Below are positions 25,969 to 34,216 of a stretch of 64,000 nucleotides of DNA, in pieces; the stretch's first letter is position 1, and every line of letters starts with the position of its first letter. The position numbers were made by a program, and so were the translations under genes. This stretch comes from Paracoccus solventivorans (lineage in GTDB: Bacteria; Pseudomonadota; Alphaproteobacteria; Rhodobacterales; Rhodobacteraceae). The notes under the pieces are model-generated. The model saw nothing but the letters and a program-made list of their open reading frames with translations. It did no database searches and had not been told where the DNA came from. The DNA lies in assembly GCF_900142875.1 (NCBI RefSeq), contig NZ_FRCK01000003.1, forward strand, positions 310,001 through 374,000. Direction: 5' to 3'.

Positions 25969-26286
25969 CGGTGAGATCGGGGCGGTTCTCATCTTGCCCC
26001 AAATATCCCCGGGCTTCCGGGCACCCGGAATAGGAGGCGGATCAGAAAACCGCCCACAAGGCTGTTTCCCCGCCGGATGGTCCGGTGGACTGGTTTTTGC
26101 GAGGAAAGCCGCGGCAGCGGCCCGATTGCAGCGCCCCGGTCCGGCGCCGGGGTCCGGCGTCAGCGCTGCATGGGTATTTGGGCCAGAAAGAAGCCCATGC
26201 CGTTTCATGGATGCCCGTCCCCGGCCTTTCTTGCCCCGCGGGCGCCAGTCTTCTAGGACTGGTCGCGGCGGCCGCAGGAGCAGGGG
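25969..26286. other. 318-bp gene-free gap with two repeat half-units
   Basis: No credible gene is seen between comM and coaBC. It contains a repeat half CCCCAAATATCCCCGGG (25998-26014) and, inverted relative to it, GGGTATTTGGGCCAGAAAG (26172-26190), the two arm types found in the palindromic units at 8323 and 14861. Here they are about 160 bases apart instead of 10-20, as if a unit had been split by an insertion. A CCCCGG/CCGGGG stem lies near 26143-26161. The gap ends with AGGAG (26276-26280), the ribosome site of coaBC. Confidence 0.6.
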
Positions 26287-27585
26287 ATGACCGGGATGCA
26301 GGGAAAGCGCGTTCTGCTGATCGTGGGGGGCGGGATCGCCGCCTTCAAGCTGCCCGAACTGGTGCGGCTGCTGCGCAAGGCCGGGATCGGGGTCACCACG
26401 GTGCTGACCGAGGGCGGCGCGCAATTCGTCACCCCGCTGACGCTTTCGGCGCTGTCGGGCGAGCTGTGCCATTCCGCGCTATGGGACCTGACCCGCGAGG
26501 CCGAGATGGGCCATATCCAGCTGTCGCGCTCGGCCGATCTGGTGGTGGTGGCGCCCGCCACGGCGGATCTGATGGCCAAGATGGCCGCGGGGCTGGCCGG
26601 GGACCTGGCCTCGACGCTGCTGCTGGCCACCGACAAGCCGGTGCTGATCGCGCCGGCGATGAACGTGCGCATGTGGGAACATGCCGCCACCCGTCGCAAC
26701 CGCCAACTGCTGCAGGGAGATGGCGTCCTTTTCGTCGGTCCGGATGAAGGCGACATGGCCTGCGGCGAATGGGGCGAGGGGCGCATGGCCGAGCCGCAGG
26801 CGATCCTCGATGCGATCCTTGCGGCGCTGGGCGGCGGGGTCGAGCCGCCGCTGCGGCTGACCAGCGACCGCCTGCGGCTAGCGCCGGAAGACGCGGCCCC
26901 GCCTGCCATTGCGCCGCCCGACGGGCCGCTGCGCGGGCGGCATGTCGTCGTGACCTCGGGGCCCACGCATGAGCCGATCGACCCGGTGCGCTATATCGCC
27001 AACCGCTCCTCCGGGGCGCAGGGAGCGGCGATCGCGGCGGCGCTGCGCGATCTGGGGGCGCAGGTCAGTTTCGTGACCGGTCCGGCCGCGGTGCCGCCGC
27101 CCCCCGGGGTGCAGGTGCTGCGGGTCGAGACCGCGGCCGAGATGCGCGCGGCGGTCGAGGCGGCCTTGCCCGCCGATGCGGCGGTGATGGCGGCGGCGGT
27201 GGCGGACTGGCGGGTGGTCAATGCCTCGGGGCAGAAGATGAAGAAGGACGGCAGCGGCCGGCCGCCGTCGCTGGAAATGGTTGAAAACCCTGACATTCTT
27301 GCCTGGGTCAGCCGCGCGGAACAGCGGCCCTCGCTGGTGATCGGCTTTGCCGCGGAAACCGACAATGTGGTTGCCAATGCGGTCGCCAAGCGCCAGCGCA
27401 AGGGCTGCGACTGGATCGTCGCGAACGACGTCAGCCCCGGCTCGGGCGTCATGGGCGGCACCGACAACACCGCGATCCTGGTGACCGCGGAGAATGTCGA
27501 GCACTGGCCCCGGCTGCCCAAGGCCGAGGTCGCGCGCCGCCTGGCCGAGCGTATCGCCGCACGGCTGGCCGAGGCTGCCGAATGA
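26287..27585 (+). CDS. coaBC: bifunctional phosphopantothenoylcysteine decarboxylase / phosphopantothenate-cysteine ligase
   Basis: A 432-residue fusion that carries out the second and third steps from pantothenate to coenzyme A. The N-terminal flavodoxin-like CoaC half has VLLIVGGGIAAFKLPELVR, the catalytic-His region GHIQLSRSADLVVVAPAT, and the substrate-clamp PAMNVRMWEH. The C-terminal CoaB half has VVVTSGPTHEPIDPVRYIANRSSG, KMKKDGS (ligase Lys) and IGFAAETDN. ATG 26287 has AGGAG six bases upstream. Its stop overlaps the start of the cysteine desulfurase (ATGA). Confidence 0.96.
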   Translation: MTGMQGKRVLLIVGGGIAAFKLPELVRLLRKAGIGVTTVLTEGGAQFVTPLTLSALSGELCHSALWDLTREAEMGHIQLSRSADLVVVAPATADLMAKMAAGLAGDLASTLLLATDKPVLIAPAMNVRMWEHAATRRNRQLLQGDGVLFVGPDEGDMACGEWGEGRMAEPQAILDAILAALGGGVEPPLRLTSDRLRLAPEDAAPPAIAPPDGPLRGRHVVVTSGPTHEPIDPVRYIANRSSGAQGAAIAAALRDLGAQVSFVTGPAAVPPPPGVQVLRVETAAEMRAAVEAALPADAAVMAAAVADWRVVNASGQKMKKDGSGRPPSLEMVENPDILAWVSRAEQRPSLVIGFAAETDNVVANAVAKRQRKGCDWIVANDVSPGSGVMGGTDNTAILVTAENVEHWPRLPKAEVARRLAERIAARLAEAAE

Positions 27586-28628
27586 ACCGGGTCTATCTGG
27601 ACTGGAACGCCACCGCGCCGCTGCGCCCCGAGGCGCGGGCTGCGATGGCCGATGCGCTGGACATCATCGGCAACCCGTCAAGCGTCCATGCCGAGGGGCG
27701 GGCGGCCAAGATGCTGCTGGAACGCTCGCGCGAGCAGCTGGCGGAGGCGCTGGGGGCGGCGCAGGCCGATATCGTGTTCACCTCGGGCGCGACCGAAGCG
27801 GCGGCGCTGGCGCTGTCCGGGCGCGGGCTTGCCTGCACGGGGATCGAGCATGACTGCGTGCGAGCGTGGTGCGACGAGACGCTGGCGACCGGCCCGGACG
27901 GGCAGGTCACCCCCCCCGATCCCGCAAGCGCCACCCTGCAGCTGGCCAACAGTGAAACCGGGGTGATCCAGACCCTGCCGCAGGGGCTGGCGGCCAGCGA
28001 CCTGACGCAGGGATTCGGCAAGGTCCCCTTTGCCTTCGACTGGCTGGGGATCCGCGCCGGCATGGTCAGCGCCCACAAGCTGGGCGGCCCCCGCGGCATC
28101 GGTGCGCTGGTGCTGGCGGCCGGAGAGGACCGCGAGGCGCTTTTGCGCGGCGGCGGGCAGGAAAGCGGCCGCCGCGCCGGCACCGAAAACCTGGCCGCCA
28201 TCGCCGGGTTTGCCGCCGCCGCTGGGGCCGCGCAGCGCGACCTGGCCGGGGGAATGGCCGAGCGTCTGGCCGAAATGCGCGATCATCTGCTCGACAGGCT
28301 GGAAAATGCCGAGGGAATTACTATGTTTCCGGGGCGCGAATCCCCGCGCCTGCCGCAGACGCTGTCCATCCTGACCCCAGGGTGGAAGGGCGAGACGCAG
28401 GTGATGCAGATGGACCTGGCCGGCTTTGCCGTTTCCGCCGGGTCCGCCTGTTCTTCCGGCAAGGTCCGGGAAAGCGGGGTCCTGCGCGCGATGGGCGTGG
28501 CCGGCCCGGATGCCGGCTGCGCGTTGCGCGTCTCGTTCGGGGGAACGACGACGCTTGAGGATTTGGACCGCTTTGCCGACGCGTGGCTTGCCGCCCGCGC
28601 CCGCTGGCAAGGCAAGCAGGGAAGGTAG
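27582..28628 (+). CDS. cysteine desulfurase, group I (NifS/IscS-like), first gene of the suf segment
   Basis: PLP enzyme of 348 residues that takes sulfur from cysteine for Fe-S assembly. [16 protein letters not shown] opens the fold. [12 protein letters not shown] binds PLP phosphate, His 90 in IEHDCV stacks the ring, [10 protein letters not shown] contains the Schiff-base Lys at 166, and [10 protein letters not shown] holds the persulfide Cys at 290 on a flexible loop typical of group I. It begins inside the coaBC stop and ends two bases before sufB. In related Rhodobacteraceae an iscR repressor usually precedes this gene; none is here. A second, group II desulfurase (sufS) closes the cluster. 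Confidence 0.9.
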   Translation: MNRVYLDWNATAPLRPEARAAMADALDIIGNPSSVHAEGRAAKMLLERSREQLAEALGAAQADIVFTSGATEAAALALSGRGLACTGIEHDCVRAWCDETLATGPDGQVTPPDPASATLQLANSETGVIQTLPQGLAASDLTQGFGKVPFAFDWLGIRAGMVSAHKLGGPRGIGALVLAAGEDREALLRGGGQESGRRAGTENLAAIAGFAAAAGAAQRDLAGGMAERLAEMRDHLLDRLENAEGITMFPGRESPRLPQTLSILTPGWKGETQVMQMDLAGFAVSAGSACSSGKVRESGVLRAMGVAGPDAGCALRVSFGGTTTLEDLDRFADAWLAARARWQGKQGR

Positions 28629-28630
28629 AT

Positions 28631-30157
28631 ATGACCGTTCAGGACGCGCCCGAGATCGAAGTCCGCGAAGGCGTTGACCGCGAGACGGTCGAAACCGTCG
28701 CGAGCATGGGTTCCTACAAATACGGGTGGGACACCGAGATCGAGATGGAATACGCCCCCAAGGGCATCAACGAGGACATCGTTCGGCTGATCAGCCAGAA
28801 GAACGAGGAGCCCGAGTGGATGACCGAGTGGCGGCTGGCGGCATTCCGCCGCTGGCAGACCATGACCGAGCCCAGCTGGGCGATGCTCAACTATCCCGAA
28901 ATCGACTTTCAGGACCAGTATTACTACGCCCGCCCGAAAAGCATGGCGGGGCGGCCGAAATCGCTGGACGAGGTCGATCCGAAGCTGCTGGCCACCTATG
29001 AGAAACTGGGGATTCCGCTGCGCGAGCAGGAGATCCTGGCCGGGGTCGAGGGCGCCGAGGCTGCCCCCGCCGACGTGCGCAAGGTCGCGGTCGATGCGGT
29101 GTTCGATTCCGTCAGCGTCGGCACCACCTTCCAGGACGAGCTGGCCAAGGCGGGGGTGATCTTCTGCCCGATCTCGGAAGCGATCCGCAAACACCCCGAG
29201 CTGGTCAAGAAATACCTCGGCTCGGTGGTGCCGCAGTCGGACAACTACTTCGCCACCCTGAACTCGGCGGTGTTCTCGGACGGGTCCTTCGTCTATGTGC
29301 CGCCGGGCGTGCGCTGCCCGATGGAGCTGTCGACCTATTTCCGCATCAACGCCGAAAACACCGGCCAGTTCGAGCGCACGCTGATCATCGCCGACAAGGG
29401 CAGCTACGTCAGCTATCTGGAAGGCTGCACCGCGCCCAAGCGTGACACCGCCCAGCTGCACGCGGCGGTTGTGGAAATCGTCATCCTCGAAGACGCCGAG
29501 GTGAAATATTCCACCGTGCAGAACTGGTTCCCCGGCGACGAGGAAGGCCGTGGCGGCATCTACAACTTTGTCACCAAGCGCGCCGATTGCCGCGAGCCGC
29601 GGGCCAAGGTGATGTGGACGCAGGTGGAAACCGGCAGCGCCATCACCTGGAAATACCCCTCCTGCATCCTGCGGGGCGAGGAAAGCCAGGGCGAGTTCTA
29701 CTCGATCGCCATCACCAACAACTTCCAGCAGGCCGATACCGGCACCAAGATGATCCATCTTGGCAAGAACACCCGCTCTCGCATTGTTTCCAAAGGGATT
29801 TCCGCGGGGCAAGCGCAGAACACCTATCGCGGGCTGGTTTCGATGCACCCGCGCGCAACCGACAGCCGCAACTATACCCAATGCGACAGCCTGCTGATCG
29901 GGGACCGCTGTGGGGCGCATACCGTGCCCTATATCGAGGTCAAGAACAGCTCTTCGCGCGTCGAGCACGAGGCCACCACCAGCAAGGTGGACGAGGATCA
30001 GCTGTTCTATTGCCGCGCCCGCGGCATGGACGAGGAAGAGGCGGTGGCGCTGGTCGTCAACGGCTTCTGCCGCGACGTGCTGCAGGCCCTGCCGATGGAG
30101 TTCGCGATGGAGGCGCAGGCCCTGGTCGCGATCAGCCTGGAAGGCAGCGTCGGCTGA
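28631..30157 (+). CDS. sufB: Fe-S cluster assembly scaffold SufB
   Basis: Scaffold subunit of the cytoplasmic SufBCD complex, 508 residues. [20 protein letters not shown] is the family N-terminus. The beta-helix core includes [34 protein letters not shown] and [17 protein letters not shown]. The conserved Cys of [11 protein letters not shown] and the C-terminal Glu/His-rich [17 protein letters not shown] provide cluster and SufC-interface residues. The start ATG follows AAGGTAGAT. It is separated from sufC by a methyltransferase gene that is not a known Suf component. Confidence 0.97.
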   Translation: MTVQDAPEIEVREGVDRETVETVASMGSYKYGWDTEIEMEYAPKGINEDIVRLISQKNEEPEWMTEWRLAAFRRWQTMTEPSWAMLNYPEIDFQDQYYYARPKSMAGRPKSLDEVDPKLLATYEKLGIPLREQEILAGVEGAEAAPADVRKVAVDAVFDSVSVGTTFQDELAKAGVIFCPISEAIRKHPELVKKYLGSVVPQSDNYFATLNSAVFSDGSFVYVPPGVRCPMELSTYFRINAENTGQFERTLIIADKGSYVSYLEGCTAPKRDTAQLHAAVVEIVILEDAEVKYSTVQNWFPGDEEGRGGIYNFVTKRADCREPRAKVMWTQVETGSAITWKYPSCILRGEESQGEFYSIAITNNFQQADTGTKMIHLGKNTRSRIVSKGISAGQAQNTYRGLVSMHPRATDSRNYTQCDSLLIGDRCGAHTVPYIEVKNSSSRVEHEATTSKVDEDQLFYCRARGMDEEEAVALVVNGFCRDVLQALPMEFAMEAQALVAISLEGSVG

Positions 30158-30178
30158 TGCGAAAGCCCTTGCCCCGCC

Positions 30179-30973
30179 ATGCAGTCTGAGCCGGTCACCC
30201 TGCCGCGGCCCGAGACCACCGACGCGTCGTATTTCGACGTGGCGGCGGCACGGGCTGCGCTGGCCTCGGGCGCCGTGGTGGCGTTCCCGCCGCTGGACCT
30301 GGTGCATTGGGGCGGGATGAGCTTTGCGCTGAACTTCCGCCGCGACCCGGTGCAGGACGCCCTGCGCGCCGGCGGCTTCTACGAGGCGCGCGAGCTGCGC
30401 GCGCTCAAGGGGCTGCTGGGGCCGGGGGCGGTGGTGGTCGATATCGGCGCCAATATCGGCAACCACGCGGTGTTCTTTGCCCGCCGGATGCGCGCCGCCC
30501 GCGTCATCGTGTTCGAGCCGAACCCGCTGGCGGCGGCGCCGCTGATGGCCAATGTGCTGCTGAACGGGTTGTCCGGGGTGATCTGCCTGGACCACCTGGG
30601 GGTGGCGCTGGGGGCGGCACCGGGGCAGGGCTACGGGATGCGGCGCCACGACCGTAACCTGGGCGCGACCCGCCTGCGTCCGGCCGAGGGCAGCATCCCG
30701 ATGCTGCCCGGCGACGAATTGCTGGCGGGCGAGAGCCCCGATCTGATCAAGATCGACGTCGAGGGGATGGAGCTCGAGGTGCTGGAAGGCCTGTCGGCCA
30801 CCATCGCCCGCGCCCGCCCGCTGATGCTGGTCGAGGTCGACGACGCCAATCTGCCGGGCTTTCTGGACTGGCAGGCCGCGGCAGGCTATCGCCCGCTCAA
30901 GGACTGGCGGGTCAGCAAGAGCAATGCGAATTACCTGATCGAATCCGCGCGGGATGACGCCCGCCTGACGTGA
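30179..30973 (+). CDS. FkbM-family SAM methyltransferase inserted in the suf operon
   Basis: A 264-residue methyltransferase. The SAM-binding motif is VVVDIGANIGNHAVFFARR (about residues 86-104), followed by acidic VIVFEPNP and the FkbM-specific LIKIDVEGMELEVLEGL (about 196-212). The first 60 residues are unlike other FkbM proteins I recall. FkbM enzymes O-methylate sugars or polyketides, and no such substrate is suggested here. It starts 21 bases after sufB without a clear ribosome site and ends 57 bases before sufC, so it is in the same transcript. Its connection with Fe-S assembly is unknown. Confidence 0.83.
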   Translation: MQSEPVTLPRPETTDASYFDVAAARAALASGAVVAFPPLDLVHWGGMSFALNFRRDPVQDALRAGGFYEARELRALKGLLGPGAVVVDIGANIGNHAVFFARRMRAARVIVFEPNPLAAAPLMANVLLNGLSGVICLDHLGVALGAAPGQGYGMRRHDRNLGATRLRPAEGSIPMLPGDELLAGESPDLIKIDVEGMELEVLEGLSATIARARPLMLVEVDDANLPGFLDWQAAAGYRPLKDWRVSKSNANYLIESARDDARLT

Positions 30974-31030
30974 CACCGGGGGCCGCAGCCCCCAGCCGGA
31001 CCCGGACCGGCGCCGAGGAAAGGAACGACG

Positions 31031-31792
31031 ATGCTGCAAATCAACAATCTCCACGTTGCGCTCGAGGACGAGGGCAAGCAGATCCTCAAGGGCGTGACGC
31101 TGACCGTCCCCGCCGGGCAGGTCCATGCGATCATGGGGCCGAACGGCTCGGGGAAATCCACGCTGTCCTATGTGCTGTCGGGCCGCGACGGCTATGAGGT
31201 GACCGAAGGCCAGGCCACGCTGGAAGGCCACGACCTGCTGGAGATGGAGCCCGAAGAGCGCGCCGCCGCCGGGCTGTTCCTGGCGTTCCAGTACCCGGTC
31301 GAGATCCCGGGCGTCGGCAACATGACCTTTCTGCGCACCGCCGTGAACGCGCAGCGCAAGGCCCGCGGCGAAGAAGAGCTGTCGGCCGGCGAGTTTCTGA
31401 AGCTGGTGCGCGAACGCGCCAAGGCGCTGGACATCGACGCCGAGATGCTCAAGCGCCCGGTCAACGTCGGTTTCTCGGGCGGCGAGAAAAAGCGCAACGA
31501 AATCCTGCAGATGGCGATGCTCGAGCCGCGGATGTGCATCCTGGACGAGACCGACTCGGGTCTTGACGTCGATGCGATGCGGCTGGTCGCGCAGGGGGTG
31601 AACGCGCTGCGCGCGCCGGACCGCAGCTTCCTTGTGATCACGCATTACCAGCGGCTGCTGGACCATATCGTCCCCGACGTGGTGCATATCATGTTCGACG
31701 GGCGGATCGTGAAATCCGGCGGGCCGGAACTGGCGCTCGAGGTCGAGCAGAACGGTTATGCCGACATCCTGGCCGAGGTCGCAGATGCCTGA
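31031..31792 (+). CDS. sufC: Fe-S cluster assembly ATPase SufC
   Basis: ABC-type ATPase of 253 residues that drives the SufBCD scaffold; it has no membrane partner. Walker A is GPNGSGKST, the Q-loop is FLAFQYPVEIPGV, the signature is FSGGEKKRNEILQMA and Walker B is CILDETDSGLD. The Suf-specific FSGGEKKRNEI and the H-loop THYQRLL separate it from transporter ATPases. AAAGGA precedes the ATG by seven bases. Its 3' end overlaps sufD by eight bases. Confidence 0.97.
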   Translation: MLQINNLHVALEDEGKQILKGVTLTVPAGQVHAIMGPNGSGKSTLSYVLSGRDGYEVTEGQATLEGHDLLEMEPEERAAAGLFLAFQYPVEIPGVGNMTFLRTAVNAQRKARGEEELSAGEFLKLVRERAKALDIDAEMLKRPVNVGFSGGEKKRNEILQMAMLEPRMCILDETDSGLDVDAMRLVAQGVNALRAPDRSFLVITHYQRLLDHIVPDVVHIMFDGRIVKSGGPELALEVEQNGYADILAEVADA

Positions 31793-33119
31793 AGCGGCCT
31801 TGATCCAGACCCCCGCCGTCGAGGGCGCGCCGCGCCCCAGCCCCGCCGCCCAGCAGCTGCAGGCGCGGCTGGCCGCCACGCCGCGCCCGCGCGCCCGTGC
31901 CACTGACGCCGCCCGCACCGATGCGCTGGACCGGCTGAGCGCGCAGGGCCTGCCCGGCCCGCGCCATGAATACTGGCGCTATACCGACCCGGCGCCCTTC
32001 AACGCCGCCGCCCCCGATCCGGTGCCGCTGGATGCGGTCACGGGCGATCCGACGCTGTTTGCCGGCGTGGACAAGCTGCGGCTGGTGTTCGTGGACGGGC
32101 GTTTCGACGCCGCGGCCTCCGACGATCTGTCGCTGGCGGGGGTCGAGGTCGCGCCCCTGTCGCAGGCCGACGCCCAGGCCGACCACTGGGTCGGCGATGC
32201 CTATGGCGCGCTGGAAAAACAGGGGCAGTCCCCCGTTTCCCGCCCCTTTGCGGCGTTGAACACCGCGATTGCCACCGACGGCGCGGTGATCCGCGTCACC
32301 GGGCAGGCGGCAAAGCCGGTGCAGATCCTCTATCGCCGTTCCGACCCGGCGGCGGACGTGACCATCCACCACGTGCTGCGGCTGGAACCGGGCGCCGACC
32401 TGACCCTGCTGGAAAACGGGCTGGTGGGCGCGCGCGGCAATATCGTGATCGAGGCCGATCTGGCCGCCGGCGCCAAGCTGCATCACGTCGCCGCCCATCG
32501 CGCCGGGGTGCCGCGGGTGTCCAACATCCACCTGTTCGGCCGGGTGGCCGAGGGCGCCTCGCTCAAGTCCTTCGCGCTGTCGGTGGACGGGCGGCATCTG
32601 CGCACGGAATCGGTGATCGAGCTGCTGGGTGACGATGCGGTGGCCCATGTCGCCTGCGCGATGCTGGGCGACGGCGCCGCGGTCCATCAGGACGACACCG
32701 TGTTCATCACCCACACCGGGCTGCGCGGCGAAAGCCGGCAGGTGTTCAAGAAGGTGCTCAAGAACGGCGCCACCGGCGTCTTTCAGGGCAAGATCCTCGT
32801 CCGCCCCGGCGCGCAGAAGACCGACGGCTACCAGATCAGCCAGGCGCTGCTGCTGGACGAAAACAGCCAGTACCTTGCCAAGCCCGAGCTGGAAATCTAC
32901 GCCGATGACGTGAAATGCAGCCACGGCTCGACCACCGGCGCGCTGGACGAAACCGCACTGTTCTACCTGCGCTCGCGCGGGGTACCGCGGGAACGGGCGG
33001 TGGTGCTGCTGGTGCTGAGCTTCCTGGCCGACGCACTGGAAGAGGTCGAGGACGAGGCGCTGCGCGCCGAGATCTCGGACCGGCTGGAAGAGTGGCTGAC
33101 CGCCCGGGCCAAGGGCTGA
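31785..33119 (+). CDS. sufD: Fe-S cluster assembly protein SufD
   Basis: Beta-helix partner of SufB, 444 residues. The N-terminus is variable and Pro/Ala-rich. The conserved part shows RHEYWRYTDP-like PRHEYWRYTDPAPF, FQGKILVRPGAQKTDGYQ and the C-terminal DDVKCSHGSTTGALDETALFYLRSRG with the His/Cys positions shared with SufB. ATG 31785 lies within the sufC stop region with GAGG upstream. An earlier in-frame start at 31758 is inside sufC and unlikely. Two small membrane genes follow before sufS. Confidence 0.96.
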   Translation: MPEAALIQTPAVEGAPRPSPAAQQLQARLAATPRPRARATDAARTDALDRLSAQGLPGPRHEYWRYTDPAPFNAAAPDPVPLDAVTGDPTLFAGVDKLRLVFVDGRFDAAASDDLSLAGVEVAPLSQADAQADHWVGDAYGALEKQGQSPVSRPFAALNTAIATDGAVIRVTGQAAKPVQILYRRSDPAADVTIHHVLRLEPGADLTLLENGLVGARGNIVIEADLAAGAKLHHVAAHRAGVPRVSNIHLFGRVAEGASLKSFALSVDGRHLRTESVIELLGDDAVAHVACAMLGDGAAVHQDDTVFITHTGLRGESRQVFKKVLKNGATGVFQGKILVRPGAQKTDGYQISQALLLDENSQYLAKPELEIYADDVKCSHGSTTGALDETALFYLRSRGVPRERAVVLLVLSFLADALEEVEDEALRAEISDRLEEWLTARAKG

Positions 33120-33122
33120 CCC

Positions 33123-33611
33123 ATGGGGCTGATCCCCCGCATCCTGCTGACCTGGCGCGCGCCCGGCCGCGCGGTGCGGGAGGTGGCGCTGATGTCGGAA
33201 CCGGCGCTGCTGGCGCTGCTGATCGGCACGATGGCGCTGTATTTCGTCGCGCAATGGCCGGCGCATGCGCGGGCAGCGGCGCTGGATCCGTCCGTGCCGC
33301 TGCAGGCGCGGCTGGGCGGCGCGCTGCTGGCCACGATGTTCCTGATGCCGCTGCTGGTCCTGGCGCTGGCCTGGCTGGCGCAGGGCGCCGCCCGGCTGCT
33401 GGGCGCCAGACTCGACGGGCGGCAGTCCCGGCTGGCGCTGATCTGGGCGCTGGCGGCGGCGGTGCCGGTGATGCTGCTGCAAGGGCTGGTGCAAGGGTTC
33501 GTCGGGCCCGGCCCGGCCGTGACGGTGGTGAACATTCTGGCCGGGGCGGCGTTCCTGCTGTTCTGGATCGCGGGATTGCGGGAACTCTCGGGCACCAGAC
33601 GGCCCGCATGA
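33123..33611 (+). CDS. Yip1-domain membrane protein (first of pair)
   Basis: A 162-residue integral membrane protein with about four hydrophobic segments (LLALLIGTMALYFV, LLATMFLMPLLVLALAWLA, LIWALAAAVPVMLLQG, ILAGAAFLLFWIAGL). The order and spacing match the bacterial Yip1 domain proteins that are regularly embedded in rhodobacterial suf operons. It starts three bases after sufD and overlaps the next gene by four (ATGA). No enzymatic residues are seen. The function in the operon is not established. Confidence 0.75.
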   Translation: MGLIPRILLTWRAPGRAVREVALMSEPALLALLIGTMALYFVAQWPAHARAAALDPSVPLQARLGGALLATMFLMPLLVLALAWLAQGAARLLGARLDGRQSRLALIWALAAAVPVMLLQGLVQGFVGPGPAVTVVNILAGAAFLLFWIAGLRELSGTRRPA

Positions 33612-34216
33612 CGGCGGGCGGCATGAAGGCAGGCGGCATGTTCGAACTGATAAGGCTGACGATCCGCAACCCGCTGGGCGGGTGGCTGGTGCTGGCGGCC
33701 CGTAACTGGACCCTCGCCGACCGCTGGGGGCTGGTGTTCGCGACCGCGGCCGCCTCGGCGATCCTGTCCTGGCTGGGGGCGCAGCTGCTGCCGGCGAGCG
33801 GGGGCGAGGCCGGGCTGCTGGCGGTGCTGGCGGCGTCGCCCATGTCGATGGCGGGGGTCCAGGTGGCCTCGGCGGCGCTGGGCGCGTTCCTGCTGTCCGA
33901 GGTCGGCCGCGTCTTCGGCGGCACCGGGCGGTTTCCCGACGCGCTGCTGGCGGTCGGCTGGATCGAGGCGATCATGGTCGCCTTTCAGGTCGTGCAGCTG
34001 CTGGCGACGCTGATCCTGCCCCCGCTGGGCGCGCTGGTCGGCATCGCCTCGCTGCTGCTGGCCGCCTATCTGATGGTCGGCCTGACCATGGCCGTCCATG
34101 GTTTTCGCAACCCGCTGTTGGTGGTGATGGGGATTCTGGGCACGGTGATGCTGGCCAGCTTCCTGCTGTCGGTCCTTGCCGCCACCCTCAACCTTTTTCC
34201 CGGGGGTCCGGCATGA
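33608..34216 (+). CDS. Yip1-domain membrane protein (second of pair)
   Basis: A 202-residue membrane protein related in layout to its upstream neighbour: a short amphipathic N-terminus (FELIRLTIRNPLGGWLVL), then about five hydrophobic segments ending LLSVLAATLNLF. It starts at the ATGA overlap. A second in-frame ATG ten codons later (MFELIRL) is an alternative. Its stop overlaps the sufS start by four bases, so the pair is locked into the suf translation chain. The function is unknown; it may place the assembly machinery at the membrane, which is speculative. Confidence 0.72.
   Translation: MTAGGMKAGGMFELIRLTIRNPLGGWLVLAARNWTLADRWGLVFATAAASAILSWLGAQLLPASGGEAGLLAVLAASPMSMAGVQVASAALGAFLLSEVGRVFGGTGRFPDALLAVGWIEAIMVAFQVVQLLATLILPPLGALVGIASLLLAAYLMVGLTMAVHGFRNPLLVVMGILGTVMLASFLLSVLAATLNLFPGGPA

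Noticed and set aside
25952..26290. 112-codon open frame between comM and coaBC
   Set aside because: It spans the comM stop and the repeat arms, has no ribosome site and has Arg/Gly/Pro composition of chance GC-rich frames.
28283..31918. Open frame of 1211 codons on the minus strand
   Set aside because: Antisense to the desulfurase, sufB, FkbM gene and sufC. No domain, ribosome site or sensible composition.
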